From NCBI GenBank assembly GCA_031265015.1, contig JAISDG010000052.1, forward strand, positions 1 to 39,193: a DNA stretch of 39,193 nt, given 5' to 3'. Shown in pieces: positions 8,877-17,503 of this stretch. This stretch comes from Spirochaetaceae bacterium (GTDB lineage: Bacteria; Spirochaetota; Spirochaetia; Treponematales; Breznakiellaceae). Each line of letters begins with the position of its first letter. The first letter of the stretch is position 1. Under the pieces are notes generated by a model that saw only the letters and a program-made list of their open reading frames with translations, did not search any database and was not told where the DNA came from. Made by a program: the position numbers and the translations under genes.

Positions 8877-10311
8877 ACCGCTCAAAACGGAAAAACAGTT
8901 CGTAGTTTTTATCGGACAGGATCCGAATGGTTTTCCCGATACATTCGTTGACCGGAGCGGAACCGATGTCGGGGAAATATTTTGCCTTTAGGGGAGTAAA
9001 GATACAGTTACTGCCGTCAAAATAGATCTGGCCGATCCTGGGAGGGACGGAAACCAGGAAAATAAGAAAATCCGAATTACCCCCGCCCACGGTATAGCTG
9101 TTTCCCTTTTTGAGGGTATGCACATTTCGCCTGCCGATGGCGGTATTTTGTTCTTCCACAAACAGGTTTAACATCGCCGGATTGGTCAGGGGCTGGTTTG
9201 AGTCGTCCCGGTAATGGTAACGGCGCTGGGGCCCCTGCAGGGCCGCCTCCGCCTGTTTGGTCGCGAAACTGTTAAGCAGTTCGGCATTGCTGGCGGCGGT
9301 TTTGTCGGCGGAACCGGCGGAAGCCATCACCTTGTTGGGAGACGCGTGAAGACTGCGGGCCTTCATGAAAATGACCAGCGCAAGGATCACCAGCAGCGCC
9401 AGGCCCGCGATTAAGAGGGGCAGGGGAAGTGCCGTAATCCCGGCATTGCCGGACTCGTTATACGGCGGCGGACTTACCGGGTTGTCTGTTACGGAAACGC
9501 CGTCATTTGATCCGTTCCCCGTTTCCCCGCCGATCACCGGTCCCGAATTTCCCGCCGGGGGAGCCCCGGTTTCGGGACTGTCCGTTTCCGGGGCGGGTCC
9601 GCCGGCCGGGGGAACGTTTTCCGCCGCCGGATTACGGACGCCCGTTTCCGGCGGGACCGCCGGGGTTTCCCCTGTTTCCGGCGCCCGGGTTCCCCCGCCT
9701 GTTCCCGGGGCGGGATTTTCCCGGGGAGTTCCGCCCCTGTTTCCGGCGCCCGGATTCTCCCGCCCGTTCCCGCCGGAAGCGATGCGGCTTGCCGCCTTAA
9801 TAAAGATCAGTTCCGCGCCGCCGGCCCTGAACCGGGGTACGGAAGCCTGGACCAGATTTTCCAGATTATCGTCGCTGATCAAAAAGACTTTTTTGGGCCT
9901 GCCGCCGGGGATACTGCTTTTCACATACTGTTCCGCGTAGGACAAAGCCCCCGCGGAATCCGAAGCCGGTTCCAGGGGATAGAGCAGCCATATCCTGCCG
10001 CTGACCGTTTCAATATCTCCCTGTTCAAGGATCCGCCGGGCAAGTTCAAACCGGGGCTTTGAACCGAACGAAATAATATGTAGGGTATCGTTACGGGCGA
10101 CGTTTTCCGCCAGGAAGGGACCGGTAAGGTAAGTACCCACCTCGTTATAGTAGGAAGACATGCTGGCGGAAGTGTCGACCACAAGAACCACATCCTTGGG
10201 TCCTCCCTGGGCGAAAAGGGAAAAAACGCCGGGAAATAAAAAAAAGAAAACCGCCGCGACCTTCCTGTTCCGGCATAGCTTTCCGGCTGCCGGACCGCTT
10301 GTTTTTTTCAA
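8794..10311 (-). CDS. membrane-anchored von Willebrand A domain protein
   Basis: The 505-residue protein has an N-terminal signal/anchor segment (about 16-34) and a VWA domain whose metal-site motif DTSAS is at 46-50. A Gly/Pro/Glu/Thr low-complexity linker spans about 178-290, one strong membrane helix lies at 294-316, and a C-terminal domain of about 190 residues follows. VWA domains bind protein ligands through a Mg2+ ion. Here the VWA domain would be outside the cytoplasmic membrane and the C-terminal domain inside. The C-terminal domain has an NxAIGRRN...YTVGGGNSDFLIF pattern resembling an FHA-like beta fold, but this is tentative. The start is TTG, supported by AAGGGGG six bases upstream. 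It lies 11 bases after greA on the same strand. Its 3' end overlaps the HEAT gene. Confidence 0.75.
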   Translation of the reverse strand: MKKTSGPAAGKLCRNRKVAAVFFFLFPGVFSLFAQGGPKDVVLVVDTSASMSSYYNEVGTYLTGPFLAENVARNDTLHIISFGSKPRFELARRILEQGDIETVSGRIWLLYPLEPASDSAGALSYAEQYVKSSIPGGRPKKVFLISDDNLENLVQASVPRFRAGGAELIFIKAASRIASGGNGRENPGAGNRGGTPRENPAPGTGGGTRAPETGETPAVPPETGVRNPAAENVPPAGGPAPETDSPETGAPPAGNSGPVIGGETGNGSNDGVSVTDNPVSPPPYNESGNAGITALPLPLLIAGLALLVILALVIFMKARSLHASPNKVMASAGSADKTAASNAELLNSFATKQAEAALQGPQRRYHYRDDSNQPLTNPAMLNLFVEEQNTAIGRRNVHTLKKGNSYTVGGGNSDFLIFLVSVPPRIGQIYFDGSNCIFTPLKAKYFPDIGSAPVNECIGKTIRILSDKNYELFFRFERFKDPLLVLNQLLHSIALPEAPGVPPPQ

Positions 10312-10322
10312 TGTACGCCCCC

Positions 10323-13061
10323 TTAAAGGACCTTTTTTATTTCTTTTACCAGATATGTCACTTTTTCATCATCCCCGGCCCTTTTGCTCTGATTACCCTG
10401 ATTAAAGGAAAATTCAAATTCTTCCCCCACTTTTCTATTAAGTATAGTACTCCCGAAGGGAGAAAGGTAGGAAATTATTTTATGTTCCGGATCCGATTCC
10501 CAGGGGCCCAGGATAGTAAATTCCTCCTCCGTACCGGCGCTCCGGTTAGCCAGAAGTACCCGGGCGCCGAAGGAAACCCGTTCGGCGCTTACCGTACCGG
10601 GATCAAAAATCTGGGCCCTTTCGATTTCATCCTTAAGCTTTGCCACCGTGGAATTAAGAATTTCCTGTTTTTCCTTGGCGGCCTTGTATTCGGCGTTTTC
10701 CCGGAGATCCCCCAGGGAAAGGGCAAAGGCAATTTCCTTGGAATTGGCGGGAACTTCCACATCCATAATATGGGCAAGCTGCCGCTGCTTTTCTTCGTAT
10801 TTTGCGGCGGTAACCAAAAGGGCCCTGAAGGTCTTTTTCTCCGTCTCGCCTGAGAACTTAAAGTCCGGGTCCCTTTCCTGGATACTGTTCCGGAGCTTAA
10901 ACTTGTCCGCCGGATCCAGATCCTTGACGTCGTTAATCAGGGTATAAATACGGAGCAGCGTATCCCTGTCCGCGCCGGCGATAAAGGATTCAATCAGGCC
11001 GTCGGTAAAAAGAATGGCGTAGACCTGTTTGTTGGTCTTGCGGTTTTCGGCGGTATCCCGGTGGTTGTCAATATCCCGGTAGGTTATGTCCAGAATATAG
11101 ATAAGGGTAATAAGCTTCTTTTCTTCGCTGATATTGGCGTCGGCAAACCACCGGGGTGATTTGACATTTTTGTAAAACCATACCACCGCTTCGCGGAAAT
11201 CACGGTAATGCTCAAAGCAGTTCTGGATCATCGCCGTCAGCTTGTCCTCGTATCCTTCCCTTTCCAGACTGTTGATGATTGACGGCAGCATGGCATGGGG
11301 AAAGAGGCGGACATAGATGTCGGGCCATTCCGGTATAAAGAGCTTGACCTGGAGGAGGAATTCTTCCTTAAGCCGGGTATCTTTCAGGTTCAGGAAGAGG
11401 CCGGTTAGGTCCTCGATATTTCTGAAAATTTCCTCAAAGCCGGCGGTCAGGCTCTTTTCCATGTAGGGATGCCTTCCCGCCAGTTCTTTTACCACCAGGT
11501 AGGACGCTATAATCTGCTCGTTAACCTGGCTGTAGGATCGAAGATAACCGGTAAAATAGCTGAACATTTCGTTAAAAAATTCCGAATCCAGTTCCGCTTC
11601 CTTCTGGGACTCAAAATCCTTAAGGATATCAATGCGGTCAAAGAAATTTTTCTGGGCCTTAAATTCGTTGTAGAGCTTCTCTTCTATGCTGATGGGCCTT
11701 TCCCGGACCGTGAAGTTGTCGATGTTGTCCTGGCTGACCCCGAAAATAGGATCGGTTTTAAGGATTTCCCGGGCCTTGACGCTCCAGCCGGTCCATTCCC
11801 CGGCGGAAAGCACCGAAGGCACCAGTTCCGCCTTAATGCGCTTAAGGTCACAGGAATTGCCGAAGCTCTTGATGATTGTTTTGAGGGTCCAGGAATGTTC
11901 GTTTTTTACCCGGTCGTGGAGCTTTTCCTTTTTCTGGGTGGCCTTAAGCACCCAGATATGGTTTTTCGACAGGGTCTGCAGGGCGTTAACCGCCATCTTC
12001 AGGGACATGGGATGGCTCCGTTTTTTGGCAAAATCCACCACAATCTCGTCGCCCTGCATGGACGCGATCCGGCCCACCCCCCAGGTTCGGTGAAAGACAA
12101 AACTGCCCTTGTCAAAGGCGATGTGTTTTTCAAAATCGGTAATCGCCTCCCGGACATTGCGCCAGTTCTGGGTAAGGTTTGATATTCTGATATATTCTTC
12201 AAGCTGACTGTGATCCGCGTACTTCAGCCTGAAACATTCGGTGATTTCCCTGCGGGCCAGGGAATCCCGCTCGTCGTACTGTAAAATCAGCTTTAAAAGA
12301 CCGATGGCGGTGTCGATTTCGCCCCGTTTTTTGCAGGACGCAAAAACATCCTCCAGCAGGAGCACAGCCTTGTCTTCGCTGACATTTTTGGCAAGCCGTT
12401 TTTCCACGTGCAGAAAAAAGTCGATGTCCTCCGGGCAGTGTTCAATCAGCTTGGCCCAGATCTCCCGGACATTGGCAAAAACTCCCTTGTTGATATACCG
12501 GTGCAGGGCCTTTTTGTAATAATCCACCGCCGTTTCGGCGTCATTAAGCTTTTCGTAGTGTTCCGCCAGGGCCTTGGCAATATCCGCTTCCTCGTAGTCC
12601 GCCTTGACAAGCCGTTCCCAGATACCGATGATGGGCTCTTCCTCGTTTTCGTTTTTGCAGCATTCCGCCAGGGTCCGCAGGGCAAATTTGGACTCCCCGT
12701 AATCCAGGATCCTTTCGCAGAGGTACCGGACTATGCCCCATTTGTGGTTATCCACAAAAATCGTAACCAGGTTCACCAGGACCGCATCGTCGATAAGCTG
12801 CCGGGAGAGGGCAATCATCCCCGACAGGTACAGGGCGATAATGCTGTTCTTGGTATGGACCAGATGTTCGTCGCAGAGCTGTTTCAGTTCGTCGTATATT
12901 TTGTCTTCCCTGGCCTCTTTCAGCAGAACGTCCAGCTCCTTAAACTGTCCGGTTGAATAGTTGCTGAGCGCCGCCCGGGTCCATTTTTCCTCGTTGAGCA
13001 TCTCCTGAACATTTTTAAGAAGCGGTAAAACAACCGCCCGGGTTTCAGCAACTTCTGTCAT
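10323..13061 (-). CDS. greA: transcript cleavage factor GreA with large N-terminal extension
   Basis: The last 180 or so of 912 residues form a GreA/GreB module that enters the RNA polymerase secondary channel and stimulates cleavage of backtracked RNA. The coiled-coil tip has GDLRENAEY with Asp785 and Glu788 matching the acidic residues that chelate Mg2+ in E. coli GreA (Asp41, Glu44); the C-terminal FKBP-like domain is complete (SFGARVLLAN to YLVKEIKKVL). The 730-residue N-terminal part is helical and TPR-like in its first 250 residues. GreA proteins of this size are known from Borrelia and Treponema, so the fusion is lineage-typical rather than an artefact. AGGAGAG precedes the ATG. The VWA gene follows within 11 bases. 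Confidence 0.92.
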   Translation of the reverse strand: MTEVAETRAVVLPLLKNVQEMLNEEKWTRAALSNYSTGQFKELDVLLKEAREDKIYDELKQLCDEHLVHTKNSIIALYLSGMIALSRQLIDDAVLVNLVTIFVDNHKWGIVRYLCERILDYGESKFALRTLAECCKNENEEEPIIGIWERLVKADYEEADIAKALAEHYEKLNDAETAVDYYKKALHRYINKGVFANVREIWAKLIEHCPEDIDFFLHVEKRLAKNVSEDKAVLLLEDVFASCKKRGEIDTAIGLLKLILQYDERDSLARREITECFRLKYADHSQLEEYIRISNLTQNWRNVREAITDFEKHIAFDKGSFVFHRTWGVGRIASMQGDEIVVDFAKKRSHPMSLKMAVNALQTLSKNHIWVLKATQKKEKLHDRVKNEHSWTLKTIIKSFGNSCDLKRIKAELVPSVLSAGEWTGWSVKAREILKTDPIFGVSQDNIDNFTVRERPISIEEKLYNEFKAQKNFFDRIDILKDFESQKEAELDSEFFNEMFSYFTGYLRSYSQVNEQIIASYLVVKELAGRHPYMEKSLTAGFEEIFRNIEDLTGLFLNLKDTRLKEEFLLQVKLFIPEWPDIYVRLFPHAMLPSIINSLEREGYEDKLTAMIQNCFEHYRDFREAVVWFYKNVKSPRWFADANISEEKKLITLIYILDITYRDIDNHRDTAENRKTNKQVYAILFTDGLIESFIAGADRDTLLRIYTLINDVKDLDPADKFKLRNSIQERDPDFKFSGETEKKTFRALLVTAAKYEEKQRQLAHIMDVEVPANSKEIAFALSLGDLRENAEYKAAKEKQEILNSTVAKLKDEIERAQIFDPGTVSAERVSFGARVLLANRSAGTEEEFTILGPWESDPEHKIISYLSPFGSTILNRKVGEEFEFSFNQGNQSKRAGDDEKVTYLVKEIKKVL

Positions 13062-13087
13062 AGCCCTCTCCTGTAAAAAGCACGTTG

Positions 13088-13183
13088 GACTTGTTCGATG
13101 CCCGGCCGGGCATCAAACAAGTCTGTTTTCAGCGGAATTTGTCCGGAAGCTAGTTTCCGGACAACTCTACAGCCCTTTAGGGC
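13088..13183. repeat. compound hairpin element (three inverted repeats)
   Basis: Three inverted repeats lie side by side between the TPR gene and greA. The first (13088-13123) is a near-perfect 36-base palindrome with 18-base arms, one mismatch and a CCCGGCCGGG centre. The second (13139-13164) has 10-base arms TTGTCCGGAA/TTCCGGACAA around a six-base loop. The third (13172-13183) is GCCC-TTTA-GGGC beside the TPR stop. No T-tract directly follows any stem, so a simple terminator is not well supported. A dispersed palindromic element or an mRNA-processing site between the two genes are alternatives. Confidence 0.6.
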
Positions 13184-13184
13184 C

Positions 13185-14204
13185 TTAATTCCTGTACCGT
13201 TCATAGACGGCAGGATCCAGTATTTTTATTTTCAGCATGGTCTCTTCCATGAGCGCCGGTTCCGCCCCGGTATTCTCGTAATGATCGATGAGCCACAAAT
13301 ACCGGTTGATCAGCTTCGGAATCAAAAGCTCCCCCCGGTCACTTTTTCCCCGGACTTCGTTTTCCAGGACAAAAATCGACTGCTTCAGTTTTCCCAGCTC
13401 CGCAAGTTTTAGCTCTCGTTTTACGGAAAATACGCCGTACAGGGTTCCGTAAATGGGTATCCATTCAAGCAGTTCCTGTCCGCCGTAGCCTAAATCCCGC
13501 ACCCTGTCCGCCAGCCGGAGGATCAGCTCAGAATCCATATTTCTGATCTCTATCCCCTGGGGATCGATAAAAAACGCCTCCCTGAATAAAGCCTTGGCCG
13601 CCCGGGTTTCTTCCAGCAGCGCGTTGACATCCGCGAGTTCGGAAAGGGTTTCGCCGTCCTCCCTTTTAAACCGCGCCGCCTGTTCCAGGTATTTAAGGGC
13701 TTCCTCGAAATTGCCTACTCCCTTGTAACACCGCCCTACCTGGAGGAGCAGAAGCGGATCATGCTGATTTTCCCCGCCGCCCAGAAGATCTTCAAAAAAA
13801 CCCAGGGCCGTGGAAAAAACAAAATGTTTTACCGCATACCGGCAGGAATCGTATACGGCCTGTCCTCCTATACGCTCCAAAAAGCTGTAATAACTTTTCC
13901 ACTGGGAAAGGATATAGCCGCCGTTCTCATAGGCCGGGGCTCCGTTAAAGCCGGAACCCTGGTTTCCACTGAAGCCGGAACCCTGGTTTTCGCTAAAGCC
14001 GAAACCCTGGTTTCCACTGAAGCTGGAACCCTTGAGCCTTTCAAGCCACCATGAAAGGCATTGCAGCGCGTACACAACCTCCGGGTGTTCGAAATCAAGT
14101 TTCAGCGCTTCGTTCAAAGCAAACCGAGCCCCTTCGGCATCCGGAATTTTCAGACTGGCATAGGCTTTTTGAATGAGCCCTTCGACCGTTTTTTCAGCGT
14201 CCAT
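13185..14204 (-). CDS. TPR-type cytoplasmic protein with internal octapeptide repeats
   Basis: The 339-residue protein has no signal peptide and consists of helical TPR-like pairs: residues 5-50, a clear unit at about 150-185 (LLQVGRCYKGVGNFEEALKYLEQAARF), and another that follows (LSELADVNALLEETRAAKALFREAFFIDP). A Gly/Asn/Gln/Ser/Phe-rich stretch at 60-88, made of about three copies of an SGFSGNQG-like unit, interrupts the first helical region and is encoded by 24-base tandem repeats. TPRs mediate protein contacts; no partner is known. The start ATG has an AAGGG directly abutting it (too close for a normal Shine-Dalgarno), and the promoter -10 is 14 bases upstream, implying a leader of only a few bases. 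greA follows after the hairpin element. Confidence 0.75.
   Translation of the reverse strand: MDAEKTVEGLIQKAYASLKIPDAEGARFALNEALKLDFEHPEVVYALQCLSWWLERLKGSSFSGNQGFGFSENQGSGFSGNQGSGFNGAPAYENGGYILSQWKSYYSFLERIGGQAVYDSCRYAVKHFVFSTALGFFEDLLGGGENQHDPLLLLQVGRCYKGVGNFEEALKYLEQAARFKREDGETLSELADVNALLEETRAAKALFREAFFIDPQGIEIRNMDSELILRLADRVRDLGYGGQELLEWIPIYGTLYGVFSVKRELKLAELGKLKQSIFVLENEVRGKSDRGELLIPKLINRYLWLIDHYENTGAEPALMEETMLKIKILDPAVYERYRN
13947..14030. repeat. 24-bp in-frame tandem repeat, about 3.5 copies
   Basis: Units start at 13947, 13971 and 13995, with a half unit from 14019. The consensus begins AAAGCCGGAACCCTGG and ends TTTCCACT. Copies differ at a few positions only. On the minus strand they encode an octapeptide of SGFSGNQG type inside the TPR protein. 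Copy number could vary between strains without breaking the frame. Confidence 0.85.
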
Positions 14205-14218
14205 CCCTTGGGTATATT

Positions 14219-14246
14219 AGTATACCATTTTTTACGTTCTTTACAA
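14219..14246 (-). promoter_or_regulatory. promoter of the TPR gene
   Basis: On the minus strand TTGTAA (14246-14241) and TATACT (14224-14219) are separated by 16 bases. The -10 ends 14 bases before the ATG at 14204. The -35 overlaps that of the divergent plus-strand promoter. Confidence 0.55.
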
Positions 14247-14268
14247 GGGGTGGGCAAGGGGGTATCAT
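14240..14268 (+). promoter_or_regulatory. promoter of the plus-strand envelope gene cluster
   Basis: TTTACA (14240-14245) and TATCAT (14263-14268) are separated by 17 bases, giving a leader of about 45 bases before ATG 14320. Its -35 occupies the same bases as the opposing -35, so the two promoters should exclude each other. Confidence 0.5.
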
Positions 14269-14319
14269 TTCCTATAGAAGCGTTCCGGTAATACCGAAAA
14301 TCGTAGTGACGAGGTGGTA

Positions 14320-15282
14320 ATGATACAAAGAAACCTGTTTTTGTTTCTTGTTTTCCTGGTTTGTTCCCCTTTTATCCCGGTTTTTGCCCAGAACCGTTCT
14401 ACATCGCCGGAAGAACTTCTTAGAACGGGGATCAGCTTTTACGGCGAAGGTAAATTCTCCGAAGCGGTTACCCTTTTACGGCTTGCGGGCCCTGTTCCCG
14501 AGGCGCTGTACTGGATTTCCCTGGCGGAAATATCCTCCGGCGACTATGCCCAGGCCCTTCTGGACCTGGATGCCCTGGAAAAAGCCGGTCCTTCGGCCAA
14601 ATGGAGCGCCGAAGCGCCTTACCACCGGGGACGCTGCCTTTTTTATCTGGGCCGTCATGAGGAAGCCCTGGTTACCCTGACGGACTACCTTGGCCGGGTG
14701 CCCGAAGCCGATACGGCCCGCAGGGCCGCTTCCTGGTACTGGATGGGGGAATCCCTGCTTGCCCTGGGCCGGCTGGACAACGCCGCGGACGCCTTTTCCA
14801 CGGTGGTGGAAAAGTACCCTTCCAGCGTTAAGTACGAAGCCGCCGCTTACCGGCTGGAGCTTATCAACCAAAAGAAGATCGAAGCCGAATTACTGGCGAT
14901 CCTTAAGTGGAGCCATGAAGAATCCCTTAAAACCATGGGAGAATACCAGGCGAGGGAAAAAACCTACGATCAGACCATTGCCGCCTATCAGCAGCGGATT
15001 GCGGAAATGCTGGCAAACGGCCCGGTTCTGTCCGAGGCGGACGGCGATTACCAGAGCCAGCTTGCCGCGGCGGAAATCCGCATTGCCGCCCTGGAGGCCA
15101 GCCTGAACGAGGCCAACGCCGCCCTGGTGGAACTGCGGGGCAGCGGCATAGCGGTGCCGGGGGCCGATGCTCCCAAGCCATTAACAAATACGGAAAAGGC
15201 CCTGCGGCTGATGGAATTAAAGGCCGCGGCCCTGGAATTGAGCAACGCCCTGAACCGCCGCCTGAACGGAGAGGATATATGA
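14320..15282 (+). CDS. exported TPR protein with C-terminal coiled coil
   Basis: The 320-residue product has a signal peptide (hydrophobic residues about 5-22, cleavage likely after VFAQ). TPR units follow: ELLRTGISFYGEGKFSEAV, ALYWISLAEISSGDYAQALLDL, APYHRGRCLFYLGRHEEALVTL and SWYWMGESLLALGRLDNAADAF. The C-terminal third, from about residue 190, is a helical, Ala/Glu-rich segment likely to form a coiled coil. The repeat type resembles periplasmic YbgF/BamD-like TPR proteins, but no specific orthologue is claimed. ATG 14320 follows GAGGTGG; an in-frame GTG at 14314 is a weaker start. The stop overlaps the next gene (ATGA), so it is the first gene of a three-gene envelope operon. Confidence 0.8.
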   Translation: MIQRNLFLFLVFLVCSPFIPVFAQNRSTSPEELLRTGISFYGEGKFSEAVTLLRLAGPVPEALYWISLAEISSGDYAQALLDLDALEKAGPSAKWSAEAPYHRGRCLFYLGRHEEALVTLTDYLGRVPEADTARRAASWYWMGESLLALGRLDNAADAFSTVVEKYPSSVKYEAAAYRLELINQKKIEAELLAILKWSHEESLKTMGEYQAREKTYDQTIAAYQQRIAEMLANGPVLSEADGDYQSQLAAAEIRIAALEASLNEANAALVELRGSGIAVPGADAPKPLTNTEKALRLMELKAAALELSNALNRRLNGEDI

Positions 15283-16304
15283 AAAAATTTCTCTTGCTGT
15301 TTGCCGTCACCGCGGTCTGTTCGTTCCCGGTAGAATCCGCGGAATATATCGACGGCAGGATACGGCTGGTGATCAACGAAAATACCGGCCGTTTTTCCCT
15401 GTACTTTATGACCGATATTGCCCGGGAGCAGTACGTTCCCTTTTTTATGGATCAGGATCCCCGGACCAGTTTTCTTGCCCTTCTGGCCAACAACAGAAAC
15501 TACCGCCTGGGAGAATCCGCTTCGTTTAAGACCACCCTGGGGGGCACTCCGTTAAATCCCGCCCTGATTTTTGAATCCTCCTTTCTAACGGTGACCGAAG
15601 ATTTTTCGTTCATCAGAACCGGTTCGTCTTCCCTGACCAACGGCGTCCGGATAACCATTACCGTTACCAACAAAGGGGAGCAGCCCGTAGAAGCGGGCCT
15701 CCGTTTTCTGCTCGATACCACCCTGGGCGAAGGAACCGCCGCCCATTTCCTTACCGACCGGCGGCAGATTAGCTCGGAGACCCTTATCGAAGCCGGGGCC
15801 GGCGACCTGTACTGGGTTTCAAAAAACAGCCGCCTTGCCCTGATGGGGAGCATCGGCGGCGAGAACATTACCAGGCCCGATCTTGTCCACTTTGCCAACT
15901 GGAAGCGGCTTAACGACGTTCCCTGGAAAGCTCCCTTTGCCGCGGGAAGAAATTTTAATTTGCTCCCCTATTCCATAGAGGATTCGGCGGTTTGTTATTA
16001 CTATGAACCGTCGGCCATCAGCCGGGGGGGAAGCCGGTTCATATCCATCGTCCTCGCGTCGGAGGACGAAGAAGGTTTTGTTTTAAGCAGCAATGTGCCG
16101 GATGAATTGTCCACCCTGATCCGGGAAAGCTCAAAGATAGAGGGGGATGTTCCCCAGTCCATGCGGACCGATTTGATCGTCCTGCGGGATCTGGTGGCAA
16201 AACTGGACGGTTATATCAGTTCCGGCGCGTTGATACCGGATGACGAACTTTCCGCCCTGGGGCTGCTTATTTCCAAGATCAAGGAAAAGTACGGTATCCC
16301 CTAA
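15279..16304 (+). CDS. exported protein of unknown function
   Basis: This 341-residue protein begins with a signal peptide (MKKFLLLFAVTAVCSFPVESA, cleavage near Ala21). The first 280 or so residues are beta-rich, with alternating hydrophobic stretches such as GRIRLVINENTGRFSLYFM and NGVRITITVTNKGEQPVEAGLRFLLDTTLGEG, the latter resembling an immunoglobulin-like or carbohydrate-binding beta sandwich. The last 60 residues are helical. No catalytic motif or known family is recognised. It is coupled to the TPR gene upstream by ATGA and followed after four bases by a membrane TPR protein, so the three probably work together at the envelope. Confidence 0.75.
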   Translation: MKKFLLLFAVTAVCSFPVESAEYIDGRIRLVINENTGRFSLYFMTDIAREQYVPFFMDQDPRTSFLALLANNRNYRLGESASFKTTLGGTPLNPALIFESSFLTVTEDFSFIRTGSSSLTNGVRITITVTNKGEQPVEAGLRFLLDTTLGEGTAAHFLTDRRQISSETLIEAGAGDLYWVSKNSRLALMGSIGGENITRPDLVHFANWKRLNDVPWKAPFAAGRNFNLLPYSIEDSAVCYYYEPSAISRGGSRFISIVLASEDEEGFVLSSNVPDELSTLIRESSKIEGDVPQSMRTDLIVLRDLVAKLDGYISSGALIPDDELSALGLLISKIKEKYGIP

Positions 16305-16308
16305 GTCC

Positions 16309-17391
16309 ATGATCCACGATCCCATACTGAAAAAAGCCGTTACCCTTACCCGGAGGGGAAAATACGATGACTCCATTAAACTGCTTGAGGGGGAGATCTT
16401 CCATTACCATGAGTCGTTCAGCTTTCATCATATTCTTGGATTAACCTGTCTGTACGCCGGCGATTTTGGGGGGGCCCTAACCTACTTTACCAGGGCGAAG
16501 AATATCAAATTCCGGGATCCCATGACCCTCCTGGGCCTGGCGGCCCTTTTTTTAAGACGGGGGGAAACGGAGAAAGCCCTGGATCTCTATTTGGATATCC
16601 AGGATCTGGAACCGGACAATTCCACTGCAAAAAGGGCCCTTAAAATCATCAGGAAATACGGCGGAACCGAAGAACTGGCGGCATGGCTGGCCGGGGGAAA
16701 ACTGCCCGCCCTGTATCCGCCTTTGCCCAAGACCGCCGTAAGCTTTAGGCCCCTGCCTTTTGTTATCCTGGGGATTATTGCCGCCGCGGCGGCGGGGATC
16801 TTTTTGGGGATCCGCTTTGCTCCGCCGGCCGTTCTGCGGGGAGGGCTGGAACAGAGCGGCCTGGAGAAGGAAGAACAGGAACATCCCGTTGATTCCGGGG
16901 GCAGTTACCGGTATGTCCTTACCGGGGACGAGGTGCTTTCCCACTATGCCTCCGCCAGAAATTTTTTTAACAAATACCAGGATGAAGCGGCAAAACGGGA
17001 GCTGAACCGGATCATAGAATCCAACGCTTCGGCGGCGGTAAAAAACAAGGCCCGGCTTCTTAAGGGGTATACGGAAACCCCGGGTTTTGACACCCTGAAG
17101 GACCGGTTCAGTTACGGGGAAGTAAACGCCGATCCGCTCCTTTACCGGGATTGTTATGTCCTGTGGAAGGGCAGCCCCGCCAATGTCAGCGCCGGGCCGG
17201 ACAAAACAAGTTTTGATCTTTTGGTGGGCTACGACACCCGGACCGTTATGGAAGGGGCCGTGGCGGTGGAGCTGGATTTTCCCGCCGCGCTTACCACGGA
17301 GCCCCTGGAAGTGTTAGGCTCCGTTGTTCCCCTGGGACCGGACCGCTTTTATATCCGGGGTACGGGGATACACCAGAGCGGAAAGTACTAA
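16309..17391 (+). CDS. TPR protein with one membrane helix
   Basis: The 360-residue protein starts with a cytoplasmic TPR region (units near 3-35, 38-68 and 72-105, e.g. SFHHILGLTCLYAGDFGGALTYFTRA). A Pro-rich hinge follows, then a single membrane helix at 150-170, then about 190 residues outside the membrane that contain another TPR-like pair (about 205-245) and a beta-rich end. There is no signal peptide, so orientation should be N-in. ATG 16309 was chosen four bases after the preceding stop; the longer frame from 16240 overlaps that gene. It is the last gene of the envelope cluster and converges on the HtrA gene. Function unknown; an assembly or scaffold role is inferred from architecture. 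Confidence 0.75.
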   Translation: MIHDPILKKAVTLTRRGKYDDSIKLLEGEIFHYHESFSFHHILGLTCLYAGDFGGALTYFTRAKNIKFRDPMTLLGLAALFLRRGETEKALDLYLDIQDLEPDNSTAKRALKIIRKYGGTEELAAWLAGGKLPALYPPLPKTAVSFRPLPFVILGIIAAAAAGIFLGIRFAPPAVLRGGLEQSGLEKEEQEHPVDSGGSYRYVLTGDEVLSHYASARNFFNKYQDEAAKRELNRIIESNASAAVKNKARLLKGYTETPGFDTLKDRFSYGEVNADPLLYRDCYVLWKGSPANVSAGPDKTSFDLLVGYDTRTVMEGAVAVELDFPAALTTEPLEVLGSVVPLGPDRFYIRGTGIHQSGKY

Positions 17392-17503
17392 CATACCGGA
17401 AGGCCGCACCCCCGGCGGAGATCTTTTCCCGGAAGGCGCTGCCGGCGGCCCGGCAATTCACAGCGGCGCCGGGTATTCTTTCATCCGGCTCTTTGTTCTT
17501 TAA

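Noticed and set aside
17392-17503. Rho-independent terminator between the TPR-membrane gene and the HtrA gene
   Set aside because: GC-rich partial inverted repeats are present, but no stable stem followed by a T-tract could be identified.
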